A DNA stretch of 64,000 bases from Eleginops maclovinus (GCF_036324505.1 NC_086366.1:10719927-10783926), one strand, 5' to 3'. Positions 44,859 to 57,572 are shown, counted from the first letter of the stretch. Translations and numbers: made by a program. The notes: generated by a model not told the origin, from the sequence alone.

Positions 44859-45715
44859 ATGGAGCCATGGGAGCCGAAGAATGATAGAGTAAAGAGAAAC
44901 AGCAGAGAGGTAAGTTTTTTTTAATGTTAGCTCATCAGAGGAATTATCACTTTTTTTACTTTCTAAAAAAAATGCATGTTGTTGAGAACACTTCTCATCC
45001 CATACTGTCATTATTTCCTTATAATTGATAGATAACAACATGTAAAATAATATCCAATCTGTGTCTTTAAATAAATTAAATATAACTTTACTTCATTTAA
45101 TCCAGACCAGTGGTGGAAATTAATTATGTGCAATTCTTCAAATACTGTAATTAAGTTCAATTTGAGGTATTTGTAATTAATTTGGAGATTCATATTAGTT
45201 ATATTGAATACCATCAACAAATAATGTATCCTTTTTAATGAGTAGAATAACAGCAACAATAAGGTAATGTACATTACTCCATCAATTTGTGTAATGAAGT
45301 AATATACATTATTCTGAATTGGGCCATTATGCTCAGTGATTAGTTTGGCTGATGGAACTTCATAACTATATATTGATGCTGATGATGTTGTACTGTCACT
45401 TGAGTAGCCCGTTACTTATGAATGCATGATGCTGAGAACAAAACAGTTTTGTGTTGTTTTTTGTGAGTGGTGTAATTTATGTATCGCTGTCGCCATCTGG
45501 TGGCTGCAACATGTTTAGACACTAAGAGTGAATCTGATAATTCCACACTGCTCAACTCTCTCCGTCTCTTTCAGGGGGCCCAGCCTGTGAACATGCTTCA
45601 TAATTTATACAGATGGAAGGTGGATCCAGAACACATGCTTGGCCTCACGGGTATTGTGGGAGCAGTTCTCAACCTGCTGGTAGTAGTATTGGTTTATATC
45701 TACACACCCGTCTGA
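44859..45715 (+). CDS. TUNAR/BNLN-like microprotein 3 (63 aa, two coding exons)
   Basis: Exon 1 codes at 44859-44909 and ends in a strong donor, AGAGAG/GTAAGT. Exon 2 starts at 45575 after a CCGTCTCTTTCAG acceptor and codes to the TGA at 45713-45715. The join is phase 0 and gives 63 residues: a charged N-terminus (MEPWEPKNDRVKRNSRE), a linker, and a C-terminal membrane segment (about residues 38-61) reading LGLTGIVGAVLNLLVVVLVY then IYTPV. This shares G-[IV]-[IV]-G, LNL and VYIYT with copy 1 and human TUNAR. The main ATG has A at -3 and G at +4. If exon 1 were skipped, a downstream ATG at 45593 would give a 40-aa form. A poly(A) signal follows at 45964. The gene has its own CRE/TATA promoter, so it is an independent transcription unit. 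Function is inferred from TUNAR: a single-pass ER membrane regulator, possibly of SERCA. Confidence 0.82.
45108..45330. mobile_element. Decayed copy of a common teleost interspersed repeat
   Basis: Starts like GTGGTGGAAATTAATT and keeps the phrase CAATTTGAGGTATTTGTAA; it reads as a heavily diverged, opposite-oriented relative of the repeat at 60848-61345. It lies in the intron of tunar-like gene 3. Boundaries are approximate. Confidence 0.45.
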
Positions 45716-45963
45716 AAGGCCTACACTCACTGTTTGGATTTATGAAGCTGTGTACTGTTTGATGGACTAATGTATAAATAGGACAGCACCTTATTGATGG
45801 ATGTATGGATGGACAATCGGAAGGAAGTGACAGAGGGCTTTGAAGTTTTTTGAAGTAGCAATTTATAACCTATTGTTAGTCTCCAGTATGTGCCGTTGAT
45901 CGTCTATTAGTTCAAACACATTGAGCATGACACAGTTGTTCATTTCTCCTCTAATATGTATGC

Positions 45964-45969
45964 AATAAA
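45964..45969 (+). terminator. Poly(A) signal of tunar-like gene 3
   Basis: Canonical AATAAA about 250 nt after the stop codon, on the coding strand, giving a compact 3' UTR. Confidence 0.7.
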
Positions 45970-46271
45970 TGCATGTATTTGACTACTACTTGTTGTATGC
46001 TTTGTTTGTGAGAACTGCTTATAAATAACCAAGTTAAATCGGAATTGTTTTTAATCACCAGCACTTTTTTTTATTCAAGGCCACATCAATGAACCAACGG
46101 GGTTCAGAAAAAAGTGTTAAAAACATAATGTGTTAAATAAATATTGTCAAATAATAAAGGGAAAAAACAGAAACAAAACATTTCCATGAGCTCAAAACAG
46201 AAAGTGGGTAGCTGTTAATTAAAAAGACAGGCTTTATGACAATAACATTTTAAATATATATTTTCATTTGT

Positions 46272-46920
46272 TTAAGATATAGGAGTAGTATAATTGTTTT
46301 GATTGTTGATATTAATATCTGGCAGTATTTGACAGCTGGTAATGATGTCAATCTTCTCGGACACCGCCTTTAGGTCATCCAGGATTAATCTGATGCTGTG
46401 GGAGGCATTGATGATGGCGCTCTGCGAAGTATTCAGCTGAGAGGTTGCACTTTGCACCTTTCACAAAAACAGTCAAGAAAAAAATCAAATGAAGGCATTA
46501 CAACTATAGACAGTAAGCTGTTATAGGACACTTATTATAGGATATTGCAAAAGCTTGTGATGTGGTACGAAGGCAATTTGGAAGACCGTTGTATTCCTAA
46601 TGTGTATATCTGATAATAAGTGTGCTAGGAAAAACAACGTACCTCTCTACTGGCACTGCCATAGCCATGTCGTAGTGTCTGTCCCACATCAGAATACAGC
46701 CGGCTGTTAGATTCCTGCAGCTTTTGTTGTAAGAGGGTGTCACCTGGGAAAATAAATACATGTTGAACAAACTGAGACCTAAACCTCCATTTCATTGTTC
46801 ACTTATCCATTATATTGAAGCCATCCATAGAAAGATATTGATTATCCTTTTGGCATTATGACTGTAACATAATGTACATTTCAAAATATAAATTGGTTTT
46901 CAGCATTAATAATAATACAC

Positions 46921-46959
<39 letters not shown>

Positions 46960-47757
46960 AATATAAATATTTTGTATATTTGTTGTTGTTTTATATTGTA
47001 GTAAAATGTATTTGAACTTTTCCATGTTTTTATGAATATTTGTATTTTATTTGACTCTAAAATTAATCAAATTTTCCCTCTGGGGAAAAAAAGGTAATGT
47101 CAGATTCAACATCTTGCTTTATTCGAAGATGATGATTACACTTTCACCTAGAGGCTCATTTCTGACCTTTGTAACAAGATACTCTGAATCAACCCAATTA
47201 TTAACTCACTGATGAAGAACTTTAGAAGTGGGTAAAGGGACTTCTGAGTTAAGCAAATTCTGTGGTACCTTTATTATTATTATCATAAAGTATTTAATAC
47301 CATAAGTATTACCATTTCTTTATGGTATTGCTCACCTTGTGGCCTGTGTGTGGGACTGGGCCTGTCTTCCACTATCGACTGAATATCAGGATTGTCTCTA
47401 ACTACGATAAGAGGAGGGAGGTCTCTCCTGAGGATCTGAGTGCTCTCCTGGCTCAGAGAGGAGGATCTGCCCGGCTGCTCCTCCTCACCCTCACTGTCTG
47501 TTTCAGATGCCTCCCCAGGAACCTGACAGCATTATAAATATGACAGACAACAGATTATAGATTTATATCAGTTGGTGTGGAAATATTGGTTGATGCTTGT
47601 TGACACACTTTCATCTCTCAAACAAAGACAGCATGCAGACAACCTTTGCTCCCACGGTGGCAGTTTGGGGAGCAGTCATGGAGGTGATGTAGACTTCATC
47701 ATCGGAGTCTGTCTCAGAGGCCTCGCCCTGTACCACTATCTGGTAACTGCTGGACAT
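46272..47757 (-). CDS. bloc1s3: BLOC-1 complex subunit 3 (BLOC1S3)
   Basis: Subunit of BLOC-1, the cytosolic/endosomal complex needed for lysosome-related organelles such as melanosomes; human mutations cause Hermansky-Pudlak syndrome 8. Coding exons on the minus strand: 47757-47644, 47522-47336, 46743-46643, 46457-46272. Together they make 588 nt, 195 codons plus stop (human about 202 aa). Recognised by two acidic repeats, GEASETDSDDE (residues 11-21) and PGEASETDSEGEEE, by RRDLPPLIVVRDN, and by the C-terminal helical region with QSATSQLNTSQ and SHSIRLILDDLKAVSEKID followed by CQILPDI, matching human SHSVRLARGDLCALAERLD and CRLLPDI. The start codon lies only 2 nt after the acceptor of its exon, and that acceptor is preceded by a (TG)48 tract. 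A 5' UTR exon probably ends at a donor near 48042 (GTAAGTTG). Head-to-head with trappc6. Confidence 0.9.
46924..46956. repeat. (AT)n microsatellite
   Basis: About 16 AT units in bloc1s3 intron 3. Confidence 0.95.
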
Positions 47758-47765
47758 GACTGTAG

Positions 47766-47867
<102 letters not shown>

Positions 47868-48041
47868 AGACAAGGTTAACTACCATTGAAACAAAGTTGA
47901 CGTAAGATTATTGTCACAGTAGCTACACATTGTATTGATAATAATAACAATAATAATAATAATCATAACGGTAACTTTGTGTCAAGATTATTGTTAGTCT
48001 TGACATATCAGCCTCCTTCCGATCATTGCAAATCAACTTAC

Positions 48042-48538
48042 CGAGAATCTTCTGTATAATGTTAGCTAAAAGCTAAGGTAAAATATAGGGTCCAATAATC
48101 CACAAACTGTCAAATCTTCTCTGTGATATCATAAACACAAATCACATGAGCAATAAGGAAGTGGATTGTTTTCAAAGACCCAATCCTATCTGAGTTTGGA
48201 TGTCATGTGATACCTGACGTTTCATACTGCCATTGGACGACAGTACAGCTCATCTAATCATGAGTTCGTTCGTCATGAAATTGGCGTATGCCGATAACTC
48301 AAACAAGCCTCCAAATGTAGTGTCCTCCACATAAAAGCGAATTGTTAAGCTACTTGATGTGAATGATGTAACAGCATGTAATGCACCGCAACCAGGTGCT
48401 TTTAAACTTAATTTTAGTGTTGAATTCACTCTAACTCCGCCTTCATGAATCCAGCGGCGTACCCTCGATAGGATATCGAGTGCATCTCAGGAAATACAAG
48501 CTTGTGTTTACTTCGTGTAGCCTACAGTCAGTTGACAG
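48042..48538. promoter_or_regulatory. Shared bloc1s3 / trappc6 promoter region
   Basis: Divergent genes with only about 500 bp between the probable bloc1s3 exon 1 donor (minus strand, GTAAGTTG next to 48042) and the trappc6 exon 1 donor (GTTGACAG/GTACAG after 48538). Inside are two copies of the octamer TCATGTGA in opposite orientation (48142-48149 as TCACATGA, and 48203-48210) and a reverse CCAAT box (CCATTGG, 48230-48236). No TATA box was found. TCATGTGA is the M-box/TFE-type core bound by MITF, TFEB and TFE3, which drive melanosome and lysosome genes. Confidence 0.6.
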
Positions 48539-48839
48539 GTACAGAATATTTAATGTTTTACTCTGTTAAATGTATTTTAACTGCAACGCGTGTTATATTC
48601 AAATGCACTGTTTTGTCCTTACATACCAATATAGGCAAAACCAGGTCTGGACAAGGTGGCCAGCAAAAACAGTAGCCATCTATCTGGCGCTGTCTATCAA
48701 GCTAACGCTAACGCCTTTAAGGGTTTCCAGTTTCACGTTACTGTTGATTTTGTCTTTAAAGGAACAGCTAACTAGGTTACGTGAATCTGTTTAGCTTACG
48801 TGTTGTATTGGGCTTTATAACCTTTTGTTTTTGGCAGGA

Positions 48840-50278
48840 ATGGCAGACGAGTCTTTGTTTGACTTTCTCCATATGGAGATCGTCTCACATATTTACAAGG
48901 AGCAGCAATCCAGTAAAGGGGAGATGGATAACAAGGTGTGTTCAGTAAAGGCATCAATCAATCAACTGAGACTTAATATTAAAAATAACCTGAGTATTAA
49001 GTTGCACTGTATAATCCTGAAAACAGTTCATTTTAGATATTAGCAAACCCTATTATCATGTGTACTGTATTATTGTAGCTACTGTAACTCATGTAAAGAC
49101 GTATCATACTAACAGGTGTTACTGTGCAAATAAGTAGATTGCATTTCCTTTCCTTCAGGATAGAGCTGTCTGTGTTTCTGTTCTCGAAAGTATGGGCTTC
49201 AGGGTGGGACAGGGACTCATTGAGAGGTGGGTAAGCACATACACTAATATACTGTATGCTAAACACAGCACGTGGTGCATGAATCCATACCTACATAAAA
49301 TGCCTATGTTGATGTTCGCTCTGTGTAGGTTGACCAGGGACTCCCCCAGCTTCAAGGATGAGTTGGATGTAATGAAGTTTGTCTGTAAGGAATTCTGGAC
49401 AAAGGTGTTCAGGAGGCAGGTTGACAACCTCAGAACAAACCATCAGGTAAAATAAAAGTCTTTCCAAATACAGGAATTTCTATCTATTTTTTTGAAAGTG
49501 TGACCTGACTTGTGATAAATATCATACCTCATTATTGCATAGATGAGCTAGAATACCATCATCTTCAATAAAAATGTATTACGGTCAGATCATTTTGTTA
49601 TATCTTCATCTGCAATTAAGGACGTCTTGCTGGTGAATTAAGAATGTAAACGCATACCAAGTGTTGATTAAAACATGGTATTGTTTGCAACTATGGTTGT
49701 TACTACACATGCATTTCTGCCACAGGGTACCTATGTCCTGCAGGACAACAAGTTTTCTTTGCTAACTCAGCTCTCAAGCGGAAAACAGTACCTGGATCAG
49801 GCTCCTAAGGTTAGTCTGTCTGTCAGTCTGTCTCCCTTTCTCAGTCCCTCACTATTTGGAGTATACTTTTTTATTTGTATTGCATACTACCAAAAAGTGT
49901 GACTGCATCAAATTTATAAATAGTGCTCATTTCTATTTATGGTGTTTTCTTTCAGTACCTTGCCTTTTCGTGTGGTGTGGTGAGAGGAGCTCTTTCTAAC
50001 CTTGGTATGGACAGCGTGGTCACAGCCGAAGTCTCTGTTATGCCATCTTGTAAGTACTTTCGGAACACCAAGTCATGCTTCTATAACAATACTGGCCAAA
50101 TCGTTTGTTATTGCAAGTTGTCAGAATTATTTTTTGGTCAATTGACCTAAAGATGTTGGTGATAATCACTAGCTTTGCTTAAGTAACGTACTTACTTTCT
50201 TAAGGTCCTTCTAATGGTTCATCCCCTTACTTTTTTTTCTTTCCAGGTAAGTTCCAAGTGGTGGTCCAGAAGTTGTGA
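48840..50278 (+). CDS. trappc6a: TRAPP complex subunit 6 (TRAPPC6, 163 aa)
   Basis: Small Bet3-family subunit of the TRAPP tethering complexes that act as a Rab1 exchange factor in ER-Golgi and endosomal traffic. Coding exons: 48840-48935, 49159-49226, 49329-49446, 49726-49809, 49956-50049, 50247-50278, totalling 492 nt, 163 codons plus stop (human TRAPPC6A/B about 158-159). Family motifs: GMGFRVGQ-like ESMGFRVGQGLIERL, DELDVMKFVCKEFWTKVF, LRTNHQGTYVLQDNKF, KYLAFSCGVVRGALSNLG and the C-terminal CKFQVVVQKL. The start codon follows 2 nt after an acceptor (TTTGGCAG), so exon 1 (ending 48538) is untranslated. Most residues look TRAPPC6B-like, yet FDFLHMEIV and VSVLE recall TRAPPC6A, and the adjacent bloc1s3 matches the human TRAPPC6A locus on 19q13. 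The symbol trappc6a rests on synteny; trappc6b-like is the alternative. Confidence 0.88.
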
Positions 50279-52214
50279 CCTGATCCTCTCTGCTACCCTG
50301 GAGCAGATAAACAGGGCCCTGAAGGCTTCAGCAATCCTTAAGAGAGGATAGTAGTTCCTGTCCAACCACAGAGGGAATCAAACATCACCCTGATTCCCAC
50401 AACTAAGTCAAAGAGGACTAGGCAGGTTCTGCTACATCTCTAGGTGCCGATGAAAAGGCATAAAGGATTTTCCAGGGTTTACCTTTACTTGTCATACTCT
50501 GACACAGAACACAATTTGTTTTATTCCTTGTGAGTTTTGATTATTTGAGTATGGTTAACTGAAACAATGTATGGTTTTTCAAATGTAGTTTTCACAAATA
50601 AGTGGAGCCTGGCCCTACCTGACCCGGCCAAGCTTTGTAATACAATATTGACTGTCACTGGTGTTAATGCAATAATGTGAATGTATAGTAAATGAAAAGG
50701 TCATTTAATATTCTTTGTAATTTGTTTCAATTTTTAGACTTCAATTTGAGAGGACATACGAAGAAATCAAAGGAAACCATAATTGAAAATGTGTTTTTTT
50801 CTTTTGTTTTTTTAGGATAGAATAACTGCGATATCATCTATTTGATTGCTAGCATTCTTTTGAAAATGATTGCACCTCACATCAAATTCATTATTTAATG
50901 CACATAATCTGTAACTAGTTCCTGGTGCTGTGCTCTGCCTTGTAGCAGATTGCCTTTTGGGGGCTGGAACATTCATGAATGCTATTGTTTTTTTAAATTT
51001 CAGTTCCTTTAAAGGTAAAATGCAAATCTAGAATAAACCATTGCTGCAGGAATTTTCCTTTTTAGAATTCCGTTTTGTAACTGGATGTGATATTGGTTTC
51101 TCAGCATCAGTTTTTCAGCAGTCTCTTCCTTTGTAGTGAGATTACATTTTGGGGTTTACAAATTATTCTGTTTTGTACCAAAATGTTAACATTTTTGTCT
51201 GTAAAGCTTAATATGTGTAGTATGTAGTAATGAGATTTGCCTTGTTGCAAATGTGATTAAATGGTGTTGGATTGCGTGACATAATTGTGCATGGATTTCT
51301 GGGTTTTATTTCTTAAAAACATTTTGTATTGTATGTCTACTCTATAAATCTATATACTATAAATACCTTAAGAGCTTAAAAACTTTGATGCCATAAGTAT
51401 GGGATTTTTCTGGTTGTTTAAATTATTATTTATATACTGTATCTCTGAACAAAATTACATTTTTGTGACGTGATCACCACAAAATCAACATTGGTGATGA
51501 AATGAACCTCTCTTTTAGGTGCTGTTGCCTCTTTGTACCTCTAGAGGGACACATGAAGCTGTCATTATTTTCGTGTCTGCTGCTTTACCATGATGGTCCG
51601 GCTCAGGGTCTCCTTTTCTTTTTCTCAATTCTCCAGTAATCTTTCTGTCGTACTTTTATTGTCAGGGAGAACATATTTATTCAAATAAGTGTTATTGATG
51701 AAACAACAATTGGTTGCAATGCAAGATGCTTTTTTATCATTTGCATATTCTATTATTATTATTAATATTAATAATAATAAATACTCTTGACTACTTTACT
51801 CTTTAATGTATGGTGTTTTAAGTCACAAACATGGAGCAAAAACATCTATTAAAACATTTACCTAAAACACAATAAGCAAAGAATTCAGGACTTGTTTACA
51901 TTTTTTCATGGCACTGTAAATAGCAAAAAACACAGTTAATAGAACTGTTAAGATATAATGTCCTTATGTAAGCAGTTGCTCTACCTTTGCTCTTTTTATT
52001 ACGCCTCTGCATAACAACACATTTCACTGTGCACACTAATACAGTAGTTCCATTTCCCATCATCCCTGCTTAAGTTATTAATATTGCTTTCATATTGCTG
52101 ACCCCTATCATGAGCTTTGTATTAGGAGGTTGTACTGTATGTGAGTGCACTGCAGTTCTGAGATATTCACTAAAGTGTAGTCCCTGCAGCTTAACTGTTG
52201 CTTAATTCAATAAA
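50279..52214 (+). other. trappc6 3' UTR and downstream, with poly(A) signals
   Basis: Canonical AATAAA hexamers on the plus strand at 51032-51037 and 52209-52214 could end the trappc6 transcript, giving a 3' UTR of about 0.8 or 1.9 kb. The interval is AT-rich and shows no coding signal. Which site is used cannot be told from sequence. Confidence 0.45.
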
Positions 52215-52911
52215 CTCAAGGTCTACTTGAGTTTTTAAGTTAGTGGTTGTGTCTAAGTTTACGCAGGTTTGATTTAAATATTTTACACTTTGGATACAAC
52301 CCTCTTTTTGTTTTTAATTATATCTACATTTTGACTCTGATTGATTGACAGATTTTTGTATCTAGTTGATGGATGCTAACTCTGCTTTTATTTATGTCTC
52401 TGCTCTCAAACATTTCCCTGATGTTGTTCCAGTATATCACTGCCATTGTTCTAATAGTTTTTACACAACAAAGGTATACATGTAACTTTATCCATTTGAT
52501 GTCCTTCAATGATATCTCCCACTCAGGCCGGAAAAAACTGCTGCGCTGAGCCCTCTATGCTCTTTGTGCTGTGACAACAGTCATTACATTAGACACAGCA
52601 TATACGTTAGCCTCAGTGTTCCATTGAGTTTTGACATATTGAATATTATCATGAATGACAACATTAGAGCAGGGTTTGTATGTTACAGAGCATTCAGTAG
52701 GGAATATGCTTACTGGTTTAAACACGGCAGACAATGAACAGGCACATAGTCGAGTACTTCGCCAAAGTTTGACGGTAAAAATGGAAATGATGTACTATTG
52801 TAAAAGTCATTTTATAATTGGTAAGACGTTTTTCACCACTGCAACAAACAATGTTGCCACATCTGTTACTAGACTTGAAAGAATAGCCACCCATCTCAAC
52901 ATTGCTTGTTC

Positions 52912-52940
52912 ACAAACCCCACTGATTCAGTGGGGTTTGT
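52912..52940. repeat. Perfect 14-bp inverted repeat with 1-bp centre
   Basis: ACAAACCCCACTGA and TCAGTGGGGTTTGT are exact reverse complements around a single T. Read directly. Confidence 0.95.
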
Positions 52941-53489
52941 AAATTGAGGCATAAATGGTTGCCATAAAAAACAATGGGAAGAGAGAAAGTGAAAGACCTG
53001 GACTGCATTTTGAAGAGACACTCCACCAATTTCCAATCGGCCTGTGAAAACAGTTGTAAAATGTCTTCTATGGCTCTCAAGGGGGCATTTTATAGTCCTA
53101 GAAACGAACCCTGGTGATGTCATCTGGGTTATTTTAACTTGGAGAAAAAAAACATATTTTTTTCTCTACAGAAAGCTTGCTTTACAAACTGACGGTTTGA
53201 AGCTGAGAGAGCGTAATATAGGAGCGGGAGGTGTAAGATATATATATTTCTTGCAAGCACCCACATTTAATGGAGCAACACTACTTCATAGATTATTACA
53301 TCCTTTGTCTAAAACTTCAGGTTAGCACTCAAACTGTTCTTACTTCAATATGAGAGCGGCCCTCAAGATAAGAGTTCTTAATAAGCTTAAGACTTCAGTG
53401 AATTTAAAAAAGATCCCTGTTTATAAGTAGACACTCAGCGGCACCAGAATGAGTTTTGAAGTGTGGGGGCATCCAGCTTTGGCTGACGT

Positions 53490-53522
53490 AATAGGCTAGG
53501 GAACTTTTCAGCCTAGCCTATT
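53490..53522. repeat. 10-bp inverted repeat
   Basis: AATAGGCTAG (53490-53499) and CTAGCCTATT (53513-53522) flank a 13-nt loop. It may mark an end of a decayed transposable element that covers about 52950-53560, but no target-site duplication was identified. Confidence 0.75.
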
Positions 53523-55825
53523 TTGGTACAACTAAAATATGGTAAGAAAAGCATTTCCCCTTTTCATTATGGCACATAAAGATATAAATGTCATCAGTTT
53601 GTTGTTTCTTTGCCTACAGTCTATGTAGCCAACATGGAGTCAGTGAAAGACCTTCAACTGTGTGCAGTGCTCTTTTTAGAAGTACTTTAAATAGAAATAA
53701 TCAAAACTGATGGCAAATAATGAGTATTCCAATCCAATATGCCTACTAACATACAAATGGATGGAAGCCCAGCAGAGCAAGGTTCAGTCTTTAGGGCTGG
53801 GATGCTAAAATACAAACAATTCCTCAGATTTTGTTGGATGTCAGATCACTTCGACTTGATTTGAAATACATAATGGTTGATTTTGATTGGGTGAGTCCAA
53901 TATGTTACATATAAACATAGGTTTATAAACCATCACCAAGATTTTACTTACTCTAATACCTAGCTTACACTTTGCAGTTTACTACCATAACATTTAAAAG
54001 TTGAGGGAAAAAAACTCTTGTTGCAGCCGCGTTATCGGTGCCAGAGCTTCCACTCTAACAACATTTCCCATGTTGTTTTCTTCCTGCAATGCAATATGCA
54101 AATCAGCCAGGGACATTTTGTCCGGCGTCTTCTTAAATGTGCAGCACCTGACTATAGCCGACTCTTTCGCCCATTTGTTGCAATCGATTAAACACTTTAC
54201 CCAAATCCTCTACGTAAAGCAGTGAAAAAAACCTGAAAGGGGGATTAGACAGAAAGCCTGGGAGGGGGCATAATTGTAGAAAGTTGGTGGAGGAGGAGGG
54301 TGAGATTGAGAGAGGGGACAAGACGAAAATGAGATAGAGAGAATAAGGAGCCTCTACAGGAGGCTGGAGGGAATTGAGATGTAGAAAAGAGAAGTTTATT
54401 AAAGGTTGGGGGAGTGCAGGGGCAGAGAGGAAGCAGTGTAGGAGAAATAAAGAGGAAGAAAGCATGAAAAGTGTCTTCTATGTGTACCAAAATGTCTCAA
54501 ATGCTATGAAGTGAAGAAATCTGCAGACTGTCTATAGGTTAAATTGATGGTGATTGGGAGAGTTCAGCAACAGCTGTTTAATCCTTTCTACAGGGCTTTG
54601 CCTCCCTTTCTACAGCTCTATCCTGCATCACAATATCACCAATGCACTCACAAAGAGGAACAGTGAATGGAGAGAGGGAGTAGAGTAAAAGAGGAGGCGG
54701 GGGATTGTCAGGGGCTAGAAGAAAGACAGGAGGAGTTGGGGTGGGGGGGAAGGGGCTACAAGTAAAACCTGCATTCATTCTCTGAAATTGATGACTTTCT
54801 AAAATTCAGTAACACTGTCCACATGCTGACTGAAGTCTTTTGTCGTTTGAAAAGTCGACAGAGACTATTGATCTGAAACTATTCCTGAACACTCACTTCT
54901 ATTCATAGGCAACAACAAACTGGAAACACAAAATGCAATGTTAAGTCATTAGTCGTCCTCACAATTTGCTACTGAATGTTACATTGAGATTTAAAGCCGT
55001 CAAATACAATGTTGTTTAGTGTACATATGTGGCTTTAGGCTACAACAACCACATTTTCAAATAGTGGTAAGATCAATATGCTAATGCTACCTGGATGCTA
55101 AAAGAATAAACTCACAATTAAGTAGGGTGTTGATTTAATTATTTCATAGTTAATGTGTTTATTTTTTTAGTAGTGAAATAGCTAGCAGCTGGCAGTTATT
55201 TCTTAAACTGAGTATAGCATTAGCGTAGTTGTTAGCCGATTAGTAAAAAGACAAGCTAAATCGTTTGCCACCTAGCCTAATATGCTACCTAAAACGACAT
55301 AAGGTAAAAGTAAGGTTATGTTATGATTTATTATGAACGCTTTGAAATTTGACATAACCAGTTTTTCATATCTTTATTTTAATTTCATGCTTGAAGCGTA
55401 TTTTGTATTCCAGAATTAATTGCAAGGCCTAGTATACAAGACTTAAAGAATAAACCTTAAAAGCCATTGTCCTTAAAGCACCCTCACAAATATACATCAT
55501 CAAAGAGTGCTTTATTTAACAACCTGTATGATCTCAGGGAGTGCCGCCCACATCCTCTCAGATTGTCCCAATTGTACTTTATCTAACCACCTTTTTTTCG
55601 CAATTTATTTTTCTGGCTCCACTTTTACCTTTTTTACCCCCTTCCTACTCATTCAACTTCTTCCGCTCATGCATAGAAAGAGTAAGATTCTCTGTCTCAC
55701 ACACACAAACTTTGTCTATCGGGGCCATATGTTGACCCGTGGTGGACCTGAATACAGCCATCTGCCTGATTTTCCTATGTCCCACAGGGCAAGAGTGTGG
55801 GAGAATGTCTATGAGACACAATACA

Positions 55826-55944
<119 letters not shown>

Positions 55945-57572
55945 CCTATACAGGCACACACATGCCTTTAACTCCTTCACAGCCACTAATCACTCCCAGA
56001 CAGCCATCCCAGCTCCTGTTAACAGTGACAAGATAATAGGTCTTGTGTGTGTGTGCATGAAAGAGAGATTCCTTCGAGGCTCAACCATATGGATGCATTT
56101 GTAGCACAGTTTTGTTTGTTTTGTCGGATAGAGTAAATGTGGAAAGGAGAAACATCTTGCGATCAATATAACTTTTGTGATGATTTTGAATTTCACTACG
56201 AGTTGTTGACAGAAACCTAGAATACAATTTGTTTTTTAATACTAGGCTGTTTTTATTTTTATTTATTTGTACATGTATGATCAGTAAATTTCGCTGATAT
56301 CTGGAGACCAATTAGGTGTTGTGGTTTGACCTCCTTAGAATCCTGCCTCTACAACTTCCTCACCATAGAAACAGAAGATCAAACCAGTAATCAGATATAG
56401 AAAGTGGAGAGGTGAGGGGAAGTAATTGAAGGAGAGGAAAGAAGTGCAGGCGGTAGGAGGGAATCAGCAAGGGACATGGGATTGTTCAGATTAAACCCCA
56501 GACAAAAGACTTCTTATCTCCACATGAAATCTCGATTCTGGCATGACTACACGCACACACACACACACACTAGTGTCTTGCTACTTTACAGCAAACTGGT
56601 TAAGGAACAAATGACTACCCCAAAATAAGATGATAACTAAACTTGCTTAGATTAAAAATGTTTGCTATTGTTGTTTATTCAAATATGAGCAGTAACCAAA
56701 CCTTTATGACTGCAGTACATTAAGGTAATTTGAAAAGACAGAATTCTGTTGATAAATTAAACAAAAGCCAAGAAGTGTGCTCACTTATGATCAATGAGCA
56801 ACACTGGTTTTTTAGCACATTTTAAAAGCTGAGGTTGTAGCAATGCATTAGTAATTCATTGCCCGTTTCACACTTTCCCCTGTAAACAGAGAAGACGTAT
56901 TCACCTTTACATAGTTTCACTTGAGAATACTAAGCAAGGTTTCTAGGCTGATTACCCATGCTAACCATTCTAAATGAAAGTTTAAAAAAAACAAATCCAA
57001 AGTCACACTCAAAGGAGAACACTATATATTTTTTAATATGGCATATAGAACATTCATCTGTATTTATGATTTCTTCCCAGTGTAGTTCAGCGAAGACCAT
57101 GTTGTAGTGTGTGGCGATTTTCATATTTTCTTAACTTAAAAGCATCAAATGTCAATTTTTTGATAGTAGAACTTCACCTCTCTTGGCATTGATACAAATG
57201 TTTCAACTTTGGAGTGAAGCATATTCTTTACTTGTTACTTCTCTTGACATCATGTGTTATGCAGTGAAATACAGGGCCATTTTGAGATTGTGATCTACAA
57301 TGAAAGCCATAAATGTCAGTTCACCGATTTCCTGCTTCCTTCCTGCACCTTGAAACTAAATGTCACAAATGTGTGAACATTGTGGCAAAGATGCTACAGC
57401 CAGCATAATGCATGCTCAGAAAGTTGAAGAAAACATACAGAAGTCTTAACTTTTGCATTGCTGCATAAACACCTCTGAACAGATGCGCAAAATATGCCTC
57501 TATAGATATTACCTGTAGAACTTTAAGTTTAAGAAGCAAAACAAACTTGGGAAAAGATCAAAAACAAAAAAC

